A stretch of DNA of 64,000 nt from Ohtaekwangia sp. (GTDB lineage Bacteria > Bacteroidota > Bacteroidia > Cytophagales > Cyclobacteriaceae): NCBI GenBank assembly GCA_021155195.1, contig JAJNPV010000042.1, positions 496,001-560,000 of the forward strand, read 5' to 3'. A program made the position numbers and the translations under genes. The stretch's first letter is position 1. Each line of letters starts with the position of its first letter. The notes under the pieces are model-generated. The model was not told the origin of the DNA. It made no database searches and saw only the letters and a program-made list of their open reading frames with translations. Shown here piece after piece: positions 25,871-33,803 of this stretch.

Positions 25871-28800
25871 TTACATTCTCTTTGGCAGAGGATTTGAGAT
25901 ATTTCCTAAGCCATCAATTATTTTACGGAGCACTTCAAAGTACAACGTTATTATGAGTAGTAATGTCATTGACCAAATAACTCCCAAATTAAAATACAAC
26001 GTATCGATGTTTGTGTTTAGAAAGTGTTTGGCAGGCATATAAAACTGCGCATCGAAATCAACCACGTGTTCCGGATCGGGGTTTTTATAAATTGGAAAAA
26101 TCTTTTGAATCAGTTTTCCGTCTTTTTCGATTACACGATTTGTCTCCATGGTATTTTTTACCAGTTCGGCTATTGATTCGTTTTGATAAGAGTTCTTGAA
26201 ATCTTCAAACGATTTTTCCTTTTCGGCTGTGCTCGTTAGTTTATTAACCTTTTCATCTTTATCGCGATCGGCCCGATTAAATCGGGTAATGTAAAATTTC
26301 TTGAGCACAGAAAGGAACCTTCCGGTTTCATTATAAACCGAGGAGTCGTATAAATCTACATCGAACTTGTCAATCACCTTGAAGTCTGTTTTACCAACAA
26401 AGTCAAGTTCTTTTGCGATTTCCTTTTTTAATAAATCTAAATCATCCTTAACTTCTTTTCGGATGGTGGCATCAGGGTTTTTATAGTTTAGATTAACAAA
26501 ATCAAGTCGAGTTTCAAGGGCAGGTATGTAATAAATTTTTTTGTAATCCGCATCTGCCATCACCTTGTCATCGAAGTAAAACTTCTGTTCAAAGTCGTTG
26601 TCTTTAAATTGCGAAACCATACTGGCCTCAAAGGCCCACCGCGATGCCATAATATCACCCACAAAAGGTACGGTTGAGGTATTTCCAATGATTGGATTTA
26701 ACTTATCAAATTTAACCACTACACCGCTTAGTATTAATTGCGGAATAAGTAGTATCGGAATCAGAATGTAAATAGTGACTGCTGAGTTAAAGGCGGAAGA
26801 AATATTTAATCCTAACAAATTAGCAAAACACGAGGTGGTAAATAGAATAGCCCAGTAGATCAGAAACATTCCTTTGATTTCAAGAAGCGAATTTCCTACC
26901 AACACAAACAAAAAGGTTTGAATAAGAGAGATCATAAACAGAATTCCAATTTTGGAAAGCAAATAGCTGCTTCGGTTTAAGTGCAAGAATTTTTCCCGCT
27001 TCAAAATTTTTCGATCGCGAATGATTTCTTCTGCGCTAACGGTAAGCCCCATAAACAAAGCCACGATCACGCTCATAAACAGATAAGCTGGCATGTTTAG
27101 ATTTTTACTGAAGACGTATTCGGTGTTAAACGAATCGTCAGGATTATAATAGCGCACAATAAAGGCAAGGATAAAGGCAAGGAGAGGTGCCTCTAAAAGG
27201 TTTATAAAAAGATATTGGGTATTATTTATTTTGGAAAGAAGATCGCGCCAGCCAAATAATTTAATCTGATTGAGCCAGGTAGGAATTCTTAATGTGGAAT
27301 GCGGAACATCCGTGGACGGAACAACAGAGGGTAGATTTATTTTTTCTTTATACTGGGCATTCCATTGTTCGGGTGAAAATTTTCGTTCATCCGTAAAATT
27401 TCCAAACTCATTAATCACTTTGGTTTCAATGATGTTAAATATTTGCTCGGGGTTTACGTTTCCGCACGAGTAACATTCGCCTTGTTCGCTATTAACCAGA
27501 TTGATATTTCGTTTAAAGTAAGTAAGCGCATCCACAGGATTACCATAATAGATTTGATAGCCACCTGTGTCCAAAATGATTAACTTATCAAACATCTTAA
27601 AGATGTCGGAGGAGGGTTGGTGGATAACGGCAAACACCAATTTTCCTTTAAGGGATAGTTCTTTCAAAAGATCAATGATGTTTTCTGAATCCCTTGATGA
27701 TAACCCTGAGGTAGGTTCGTCCACAAAAAGGACAGCCGGTTCGCGCAGTAATTCCAATCCAATATTTAATCGCTTACGCTGGCCACCACTAATTGTTTTA
27801 TGAAGCGGTGACCCTACTTTCAAGTGTTTAGTTTCCGTAAGGCCCAGGTCGCTTAAGGTTTTTAAAACCAGTTCGGCAATTTCTTTTTCATTTAAGTGGC
27901 TAAAGCAAAGTTTAGCGGCAAAGTATAAATTTTGATAAACTGTTAATTCTTCAATCAATAAATCATCTTGAGGAACAAACCCGATCACGCCTTCAATTTT
28001 ATCGGGCTCTTTATAAATATCAACTCCATTAATGAGAACCTGGCCTTTGGAAGGTTTTTCGGTTCCATTGAGTACGTGCAACAACGTTGATTTACCGGCA
28101 CCACTGGCACCCATCAAGGCAACCAGATTTCCGGACTCTTCAAGCACATTTACCTGACGCAATCCCAGGCCTCCATTTTTAAACTGATACGAGATTTCTT
28201 TTGCCTCAAAGCTTGTGCGACCGGTCTGGCTTAGTTTTTTGAATTTAGCCAATATCTCGCCATAATAAACAGGGTCAGTTGTTTCCCAGCGCAAGGTACT
28301 TCCGGTGGCCAGCACATTTATGCTTCCTGATTTTTGAGGAACTCCATTTAGGTATACATCGGTGTTGCCAATGTATTTAAAGAAGAATGTGTCTGTACTT
28401 TGTAAGTAAAGGATGGCAATAAAGCCATTCAAATCTTCGCGGTATATATGCTTGCACGCTCCGGGTGCTTTTGGGTTAGAGTCTATGATCAATAAATCCT
28501 CGCTATCTCCTTCGGTTCGATCCTTTGTAAGTACATATTTTTCAATAAGCGAAAGATCATCCTTGTTGATGTTAAGGGCATCACTTATTAATAGTGCTAG
28601 CGTTTGTTCTCTATCTGAAATTGCGCCATCAGCCAATATCACGCTCATTAGCTCAAGCACGATAACCATTTTTTGTTTTTGAGCTACTTCATTATTTATG
28701 GATTGGCAAATTTGATAAATCGTAGCTTTCTCTTGTTCTGAACTCAACTTATCAGAGATCTCAAGAGCATATTCATCAAATAGTTGTAGATGACTATCTG

Positions 28801-28927
28801 TTCCTCGTTGACTTAAGTGATCGGAAAGAAAAACTTTTATATGCTCACGTTCCTGTTTTGTAATTAAATCTTCTTTTGCTACTAAGGCAAATAGACGCAT
28901 GATGGCTTTTAGTACAGGTTCGCTCAT
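25871..28927 (-). CDS. TerB-FHA-ABCG fusion: ABC transporter ATPase with permease
   Basis: The 1018-residue protein has an unusual front end: a TerB-like helical domain (about 1-135, with two LMSVILADGAISDREQ-type units) and an FHA-like beta-sandwich (about 143-225, DVYLNGVPQKSGSINVL). The ABC ATPase follows, with Walker A GASGAGKST (273-281), signature SGGQRKRLNIG (380-390) and Walker B VLFVDEPTSGL (399-409). An ABC2 membrane domain comes next (five helices, about 565-765), then a long soluble insert (about 770-960) and a final helix near the C-terminus. The order is that of ABCG half-transporters; substrate unknown. The FHA part could sense phosphothreonine partners. Confidence 0.85.
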   Translation of the reverse strand: MSEPVLKAIMRLFALVAKEDLITKQEREHIKVFLSDHLSQRGTDSHLQLFDEYALEISDKLSSEQEKATIYQICQSINNEVAQKQKMVIVLELMSVILADGAISDREQTLALLISDALNINKDDLSLIEKYVLTKDRTEGDSEDLLIIDSNPKAPGACKHIYREDLNGFIAILYLQSTDTFFFKYIGNTDVYLNGVPQKSGSINVLATGSTLRWETTDPVYYGEILAKFKKLSQTGRTSFEAKEISYQFKNGGLGLRQVNVLEESGNLVALMGASGAGKSTLLHVLNGTEKPSKGQVLINGVDIYKEPDKIEGVIGFVPQDDLLIEELTVYQNLYFAAKLCFSHLNEKEIAELVLKTLSDLGLTETKHLKVGSPLHKTISGGQRKRLNIGLELLREPAVLFVDEPTSGLSSRDSENIIDLLKELSLKGKLVFAVIHQPSSDIFKMFDKLIILDTGGYQIYYGNPVDALTYFKRNINLVNSEQGECYSCGNVNPEQIFNIIETKVINEFGNFTDERKFSPEQWNAQYKEKINLPSVVPSTDVPHSTLRIPTWLNQIKLFGWRDLLSKINNTQYLFINLLEAPLLAFILAFIVRYYNPDDSFNTEYVFSKNLNMPAYLFMSVIVALFMGLTVSAEEIIRDRKILKREKFLHLNRSSYLLSKIGILFMISLIQTFLFVLVGNSLLEIKGMFLIYWAILFTTSCFANLLGLNISSAFNSAVTIYILIPILLIPQLILSGVVVKFDKLNPIIGNTSTVPFVGDIMASRWAFEASMVSQFKDNDFEQKFYFDDKVMADADYKKIYYIPALETRLDFVNLNYKNPDATIRKEVKDDLDLLKKEIAKELDFVGKTDFKVIDKFDVDLYDSSVYNETGRFLSVLKKFYITRFNRADRDKDEKVNKLTSTAEKEKSFEDFKNSYQNESIAELVKNTMETNRVIEKDGKLIQKIFPIYKNPDPEHVVDFDAQFYMPAKHFLNTNIDTLYFNLGVIWSMTLLLIITLYFEVLRKIIDGLGNISNPLPKRM

Positions 28928-28980
28928 AGGTCTGGTTTCAGTTCATTTAAAGTTACGAAAGAATGAAGGTTGCTGGAACA

Positions 28981-29011
28981 AAAAAGGATTAACCAGTGGC
29001 TAATCCTTTTT
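28981..29011. terminator. Hairpin terminator
   Basis: A perfect 11-base stem (AAAAAGGATTA / TAATCCTTTTT) with a 9-base loop lies just after the minus-strand lipoprotein gene. Its A/T-rich stem ends supply a U-tract in either direction. Confidence 0.85.
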
Positions 29012-29030
29012 AAGCGGTCTTATTAATCAA

Positions 29031-29921
29031 TTAATCAACAATAGACTTTCTGATTTTTTCCACCACTTTCGTGATCTCCACAAGATTTTTGTCGGTAAGT
29101 ACTAAATCAGAGCGGTTATTTTTGATTTGCTCTTCAATGTTTAAGGCCCGGTAACTTGCTTGCAACGAAGTAAGGTCCGCAGCAATTGTAGCAACAGGCT
29201 CAGCCTGGTCAATTTTAGAAAGCATCTTCACTAATTCGTCAACTGATTTTTCCTGCTCAAGAATGACGCGCATTAAGGGAGTAAGAACCAAGTTGCGCGA
29301 ATCGTCAGGTAAAAGGTCTTTAGGATAGGTTTTGATAAGTCCGGTTGAAATGTAAAGACCTTCTACAAAACTTCCTGTTAGCAACAATGCAGCTAACTTA
29401 TTACGGCTGTCATCTTTTAAATACTTTTCGCTGCCCTGAACGGCCGTATTCAAAATTTTAGCCAATGAATCTTTATTTGAGATGTTACTTTCAAAACGCT
29501 GAAGCACATCCATATCAAAAGCACCAATTACATTTAAATTGTCAGCGAGTTTTTTTGCTGAGTTAAGGTAATTGATAGCTTCTTGAGTTTTATCATATGA
29601 ACTTAAATAGCCGATATCAGCTGTATAAATACCCAGGTTAAGCGCTGCTTTATCGTTGCGGCTGCTATACTGGTCAACTTTATTGCGATCGTTTAATAGT
29701 GACTGGTTAAATTCAGCACCGGTTTGCTGAAGTAAGTAGGGGATTTCGGAGGGTGAGGGGATGTTATAAATAACATCTTCAATCTGATCCTTCAACGATT
29801 CGCTAGCCTGATCGAAGTCAGAAGCGTTTTCTTTTGAGTCATCCTTGGACCCCCCACAGGACCAAAGGCCTGCAACGGCCAGTAAAGCAAGTAAATAGGA
29901 ATTAAGACGAGTAAATTTCAT
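29031..29921 (-). CDS. Conserved lipoprotein of unknown function
   Basis: The 296-residue protein has a lipoprotein signal whose lipobox ends at C22 (AGLWSC), followed by an acidic stretch (GGSKDDSKENASDFD) of the kind that promotes surface display in Bacteroidota. The remainder is almost all helical, with TPR-like or coiled helices (ALNLGIYTADIGYLSSYDKT; LLLTGSFVEGLYISTGLIK). No catalytic motif is visible. Similar all-helical lipoproteins are widespread in Cytophagales without known function. It is monocistronic, with a strong terminator behind it, and divergent from a response-regulator gene. Confidence 0.7.
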   Translation of the reverse strand: MKFTRLNSYLLALLAVAGLWSCGGSKDDSKENASDFDQASESLKDQIEDVIYNIPSPSEIPYLLQQTGAEFNQSLLNDRNKVDQYSSRNDKAALNLGIYTADIGYLSSYDKTQEAINYLNSAKKLADNLNVIGAFDMDVLQRFESNISNKDSLAKILNTAVQGSEKYLKDDSRNKLAALLLTGSFVEGLYISTGLIKTYPKDLLPDDSRNLVLTPLMRVILEQEKSVDELVKMLSKIDQAEPVATIAADLTSLQASYRALNIEEQIKNNRSDLVLTDKNLVEITKVVEKIRKSIVD

Positions 29922-30057
29922 GGGCGTTTTGGTTTAGCCTTCAATTTTAGCACATTTTTCGTTTTCGTAGAAACCGTTCGACCTTTATTTTAGCCAGAAA
30001 TTGGAAAAGTAGCTTATTGATAAACATTATTAACGAAATTCCAGTTTAAGTATCCAA

Positions 30058-30480
30058 ATGAGAACCGAGTATCCAGTTCAAACTGCCTTTATAATAGACG
30101 ATAGCGAAGTGGATCTTTTCGTTCAGAAGAAATTCATTGAAATGAGAAAGTTCGCGGGTCAGGTCGTTACGTTTAGCTCCCCTACACATGCATTGGAAGT
30201 TTTGAGTACTTCAAAAGAAGCTGATGTTCCCGGGCTTGTCTTCCTGGATCTTAATATGCCACTTCTAAATGGCTTTGAGTTTTTGGATCGGGTTCGGGAA
30301 ATTTCCACAGATGTATTTGGCCAGATGAAAGTGGTAATTCTCACAAGCTCTAACAGCAGGGCCGATCATGAGCGAGCCATGTCTTTTAATAATGTAATCA
30401 GGTTTATATCAAAACCCCTCACCGTGCAAGGCCTGGATGATCTGAGAGCCGAAATGGATAGCAGCTATCCTATCCATTAA
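30058..30480 (+). CDS. Single-domain response regulator (CheY-like)
   Basis: The 140-residue receiver domain has no output domain. The acidic pair is Asp14-Asp15 (FIIDDSEVD), the phosphoacceptor is Asp64 (VFLDLNMP), the switch Thr/Ser is at 96-97 (VVILTSS), and Lys119 lies in FISKPL. Such stand-alone receivers pass signals by protein contact in phosphorelays. No histidine kinase is adjacent, so the partner is unknown. The stop overlaps the convergent PhnZ-like gene by four bases. Position alone does not prove a link with phosphonate use. Confidence 0.92.
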   Translation: MRTEYPVQTAFIIDDSEVDLFVQKKFIEMRKFAGQVVTFSSPTHALEVLSTSKEADVPGLVFLDLNMPLLNGFEFLDRVREISTDVFGQMKVVILTSSNSRADHERAMSFNNVIRFISKPLTVQGLDDLRAEMDSSYPIH

Positions 30481-31040
30481 GATGCCAGAACTGATAAGCA
30501 CCGCTCTTTAATAAGCTCTAAATTAATAACAGGCTTGGTCAACTCTTTGGCAGCTTCATCCCAACGCCTTAATAATATACTTGCTTCGAATAACGGGTCT
30601 CTTTCAAACTCCAATGCTTCGGTTTCGGTCATTACCCCACCCTGTAATTTTAAAGTCTCCTTGCTGGCTTCAGAGAGTTCGTTAAAATAGTAAGGATACT
30701 TATAAGTAAGGTATCGTTTGGCTCTTACATGGTTTTCAACCAGTTGAGCAATGCGCTCAGGGAATCCTTTTTTTCTTAAATAATCGGCTCCAATTTCTTC
30801 ATGGCTCTTATTTCCCCACTGTCCCATTTTTAAAGTGGGATTATTTTGAACACAGATATGGCCAATGTCGTGAAAAAAGGCTGCAAGAACTATCTCATCA
30901 TCGCATCCAGCTTCCATAGCCAACTCCGCAGATTGCGACATATGTTCAATTTGTGAAACTGGCTCCCCAATGTAATCGTCAGCACCAAATTTCTCATAAA
31001 GTTGAAAGATCTCGTGGGTTATTGCTTCGGCTTGAGTCAT
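30477..31040 (-). CDS. PhnZ-like HD-domain mixed-valent diiron oxygenase
   Basis: The 187-residue protein matches PhnZ, which cleaves the C-P bond of 1-hydroxy-2-aminoethylphosphonate to glycine and phosphate. All key positions are visible: Tyr23 and Glu26 in YIGEPVSQIEHM, metal ligands His33, His57-Asp58 (FFHDIGH), His80, His104 and Asp161 (RRWDEA). The YxxE pair before the HD motif separates oxygenases of this group from ordinary HD phosphohydrolases. It is divergent from the PhnX-like HAD gene. A weak copy of the TGTTA-type operator lies just upstream. Partner PhnY (2-oxoglutarate hydroxylase) is not in the window, so the hydroxylated substrate must be made elsewhere or taken up. Confidence 0.87.
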   Translation of the reverse strand: MTQAEAITHEIFQLYEKFGADDYIGEPVSQIEHMSQSAELAMEAGCDDEIVLAAFFHDIGHICVQNNPTLKMGQWGNKSHEEIGADYLRKKGFPERIAQLVENHVRAKRYLTYKYPYYFNELSEASKETLKLQGGVMTETEALEFERDPLFEASILLRRWDEAAKELTKPVINLELIKERCLSVLAS

Positions 31041-31050
31041 ATTTTGAAAC

Positions 31051-31069
31051 TGTTATTTTAATGTCAAGA
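31051..31069. promoter_or_regulatory. Degenerate TGTTAAC-N5-GTTAACA site upstream of phnZ-like gene
   Basis: TGTTATT-N5-GTCAAGA agrees with the palindrome at 31924 and 36490 in 10 of 14 positions, with the same 5-base spacer. It lies 10 bases upstream of the phnZ-like start and within the divergent gap shared with the phnX-like gene. Weak evidence by itself. Confidence 0.35.
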
Positions 31070-31191
31070 TACAGATTAATCAAATTCATTTTTGAAACTT
31101 ATCGTTACTAAATAATTACAAAATGTGCGAGAAGTTTTTTATTCTCTTACTATCCGTTATCATTACATACTTCATTAACTAAGATATTTCA

Positions 31192-31875
31192 ATGCAACCA
31201 CAACTAGTAGTATTTGATTTGGCGGGCACCACAGTAAAAGACAATCAGGATGTTCATAAAGTATTGCAGGCAGCACTGGCAAAGGTGGGGGTTCATATCT
31301 CTATGGAAGAAGCGAACCTGATCATGGGCATTCCCAAACCTGTTGCAATTCGCCAACTTTTAGAAGATAAGAATTATAAAGAAATTACGGATGAATTAAT
31401 CGATAAAATTCATTCTGATTTTGTAAGGCAGATGATTTCATTTTATGAGTCGGATGAAAGTGTTGGTGAAAAGGAAGGAGTAAGTGAAACATTTGCAGTG
31501 TTGAAAGCGAAAGGAATCAAGGTAGCGGTTGATACCGGATTTGATCGCCCAATTACAAACGCAGTGTTAAAACGAATGGGCTGGGTTGAAAAAAAGCTGA
31601 TTGATACAAGTGTTACAAGTGATGAAGTGGAGCAAGGTCGGCCTGCGCCCGATTTAATTTACGAAGCTATGAAGCGCACCGGAGTTACCAGCGCTGTTAA
31701 TGTTGCTAAAGTAGGAGATACCGCTTCGGATATGAATGAAGGGACAAGGGCAGGATGTCAGTGGGTTGTGGGTGTAACTACCGGTTCATATTCGAGAGAA
31801 GGTTTGATGCGCGAGCCGCACACACATTTGATTGATCAACTACCTGACTTGCTACCTATATTTGGAATCTCGTAA
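31192..31875 (+). CDS. Phosphonatase-like HAD hydrolase (TIGR03351 type)
   Basis: The 227-residue protein is a PhnX-like HAD enzyme. The first motif is DLAGT (nucleophile Asp9, with Ala11 in place of the usual Asp), the cap domain has Lys49 in MGIPKPVAIRQLL where phosphonatase carries its Schiff-base lysine, Thr115 forms motif II, Arg150 (GRPAPD) replaces the usual motif III lysine, and Asp176/Asp180 (VGDTASDM) close the site. These features predict cleavage of a 2-oxoethylphosphonate, such as phosphonoacetaldehyde or its hydroxy form, to aldehyde and phosphate. The family is known to occur with FAD oxidoreductases of the kind found at 34638. It is divergent from the PhnZ-like gene. Confidence 0.88.
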   Translation: MQPQLVVFDLAGTTVKDNQDVHKVLQAALAKVGVHISMEEANLIMGIPKPVAIRQLLEDKNYKEITDELIDKIHSDFVRQMISFYESDESVGEKEGVSETFAVLKAKGIKVAVDTGFDRPITNAVLKRMGWVEKKLIDTSVTSDEVEQGRPAPDLIYEAMKRTGVTSAVNVAKVGDTASDMNEGTRAGCQWVVGVTTGSYSREGLMREPHTHLIDQLPDLLPIFGIS

Positions 31876-31900
31876 GAAAAGGAGCGGAAAGCTTTTCTTA
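31873..31900 (+). terminator. Hairpin at the end of the phnX-like gene
   Basis: TAAGAAAAG / CTTTTCTTA form a perfect 9-base stem with a 10-base loop, beginning at the stop codon. The U-tract after it is poor (ATGTTTC), so termination is likely but not certain. Confidence 0.5.
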
Positions 31901-31923
31901 ATGTTTCTATAATATTATCTTCA

Positions 31924-31942
31924 TGTTAACCAAATGTTAACA
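31924..31942. promoter_or_regulatory. Perfect operator-like palindrome, copy A
   Basis: TGTTAAC-N5-GTTAACA, a perfect 7-base dyad with a 5-base spacer (CAAAT); the flanking bases extend it to 9 bases per side. It ends three bases before the GTG start at 31946, so a bound protein, or the hairpin in RNA, would block expression of that gene. The same 14 defined bases recur at 36490 beside the XRE-cupin regulator gene. Confidence 0.7.
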
Positions 31943-31945
31943 TGA

Positions 31946-32515
31946 GTGAAATACCTTAAAGTAATCTTTCTGACCATCCTTGTTTCATCTGCTTTTGCCC
32001 AATCAGAAGGCACATGGAAACATGGTTCGGTAGTACTAACCGATAATCAGGTTTTAGTGGGTGACATTATGCTTCACCTCGATTTTAATACACTATTGAT
32101 AAGGGAAGTTGATCAGGTTACAGTTCTTCCAGCCCGCAAGGTAAATTCGTTTCGCTTTTATGATGAGACCAATAACATTAACCGTCAGTTTCTGTCGATA
32201 CCAAACCGAACCGGAAACGTCTTCTACGAACTTGTACTACAAGGTTCCTATAAGGTGGTTCGTAAATTAAGGCGGGCACATGAACCCATTGCTGATGACA
32301 AAGAAGATTATGAATACTTTATCATGAGTCGGGAAGAAATGATCCCGATTCAAGCATTCAAGAAAAAAATTTTTCCACTGTTAGTTTCTTCTTTACCAGA
32401 ATTGAAAGAATGGGTAGCGTTCGAAAACTTAAATCTGAATACACCCGATGTAGCAATTCTTGTGGTAAAGAAATTTAACAACAATAATGCTAAACACTGG
32501 GTTGCTTCGCGATAA
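31946..32515 (+). CDS. Secreted protein of unknown function in the phosphonate locus
   Basis: The 189-residue protein has a signal peptide (MKYLKVIFLTILVSSAFAQ) and a mature part of mixed beta structure (GSVVLTDNQVLVGDIMLH, LLIREVDQVTVLPARKVNSFRF). It has no family I recognise. The start is GTG; no in-frame ATG precedes the signal sequence, and the operator-like palindrome at 31924 ends just before it. The 3' end overlaps the convergent DUF5690 gene by 26 bases. Its place between the HAD enzyme and the permease, and the shared palindrome, suggest a role in the same regulon; the role itself is unknown. Confidence 0.68.
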   Translation: MKYLKVIFLTILVSSAFAQSEGTWKHGSVVLTDNQVLVGDIMLHLDFNTLLIREVDQVTVLPARKVNSFRFYDETNNINRQFLSIPNRTGNVFYELVLQGSYKVVRKLRRAHEPIADDKEDYEYFIMSREEMIPIQAFKKKIFPLLVSSLPELKEWVAFENLNLNTPDVAILVVKKFNNNNAKHWVASR

Positions 32516-33803
32516 GTTGTGCCCCTTTCCAGTTTTTATGTTTCATGTGAAAGTAAAGCATCGAGCCAAAGATCAATACTGTTCCGGCTACCGACATAAA
32601 ATAACCGCCTGCTAAAAAGAAATTAAGCCAGGTTATGTTGGCGTGAAGAAAATCTTTGTAAAGCAAAACAACAATGCTGCCTAGGTAGCCAAATGAATCG
32701 GCCAGGTACATCAGAAAGCCAACCGTACCCACATATTTGAAGGAAGCAATCAATCGATCGAAGAAAATGCTATTGAAAGGTATATACCCTAAATATAATC
32801 CAACACCAACAAGAGTCATCCAGTTTTGCGGACTAATAATTTCAGATTGAAAAAGGTAATTGGCTACACCCACCAGTATCATTCCGAAGCCGATGATAAT
32901 ATGATTCACCATCAATGCTAACTGATTATTTTTTATAATCATCAAACTACCCATGCAAATCAGCACAATAATAGATACAGGAATTTCGGTGGTTGTGTAA
33001 ATTGAGGGATCATTTCCCATACCCAGCGATTTCCAGATCTCTGCTGAAAAATTATCTCGAAATTCACGGAAAGTGGTTAACAAAACATAGGTAAGTGTGA
33101 AAAGAATAATGCCCGGTAAAAAAGTTTTGGTGAAGCGCCTACGCTCTTCGCCATTCATGGGCAAACGTTTCGTTCTAAGCTCTTCGTCAAGTAATGACTG
33201 TGGTGGAACCTTATCCAACAAGTATTGAAATAATAGCAAGGGTGCAATTGCAAGACAGCAAACAACGAAGGGCATCCAATATTCTGAAGTGCCCCAATCG
33301 CGCATGACATAGGCACCTACCGAACGGCATAATCCTGCTGAGAAAATAAAACTTACTGCAAGTGACGCACCTAACACTTCTGTCATTCTTCTCCCTTCCA
33401 AATAACCAAACACCATTCCCCACACCAAGCCTAGCGGAAGTCCATTTGTGAAAAGGAAAACAATATTATAGGGAGCGGGAATTAAGGCAAACAGCAGCCA
33501 GGAGATTCCGGCAATGGCAGCCATTAATAAAATTCCAAATGCACGCGAGTGTGCTTTAAGTTCTGAGATAACTTTAATGCCAATGAACTTTGCTAACGCA
33601 TACCCTATTACCTGAAAGGTAACTAACCAGACTTTATAACTGATTCCTGCAAAGGCTAATCCATCAAACGTGGCAGCTGCAAATGTTTTTCGGAATGCAT
33701 AAACACAAGTATAAAGACAAAAGGCAGCAAGCGAAGCATAGATCGTAAACCAAATGCCATTGTTTTTGGCAAGCCAGGTTGTGATGGGCGAGGTCTTATT
33801 CAA
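32490..33803 (-). CDS. DUF5690-family MFS-type permease
   Basis: The 437-residue integral membrane protein has about 12 helices. It has an N-terminal MFS-like half (TCVYAFRKTFAAATFDG, then FGYLEGRRMTEVLGASLAVSF) and a second half with LGYIPFNSIFFDRLIASFKY and ADSFGYLGS. These match Bacteroidota proteins called DUF5690, related to sugar-phosphate-type MFS carriers. The 5' end overlaps the PHP phosphatase gene by eight bases, so it is the last gene of a regulator-FAD-PHP-permease operon. In this context import of an aminophosphonate or export of a product is a reasonable inference; no substrate residue can be read. Confidence 0.8.
   Translation of the reverse strand: MNKTSPITTWLAKNNGIWFTIYASLAAFCLYTCVYAFRKTFAAATFDGLAFAGISYKVWLVTFQVIGYALAKFIGIKVISELKAHSRAFGILLMAAIAGISWLLFALIPAPYNIVFLFTNGLPLGLVWGMVFGYLEGRRMTEVLGASLAVSFIFSAGLCRSVGAYVMRDWGTSEYWMPFVVCCLAIAPLLLFQYLLDKVPPQSLLDEELRTKRLPMNGEERRRFTKTFLPGIILFTLTYVLLTTFREFRDNFSAEIWKSLGMGNDPSIYTTTEIPVSIIVLICMGSLMIIKNNQLALMVNHIIIGFGMILVGVANYLFQSEIISPQNWMTLVGVGLYLGYIPFNSIFFDRLIASFKYVGTVGFLMYLADSFGYLGSIVVLLYKDFLHANITWLNFFLAGGYFMSVAGTVLIFGSMLYFHMKHKNWKGAQLIAKQPSV

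Noticed and set aside
30058..30480. Response regulator as controller of the phosphonate locus
   Set aside because: It has no DNA-binding domain, lies convergent to the first locus gene and has no linked kinase; the XRE-cupin protein is a far better candidate.
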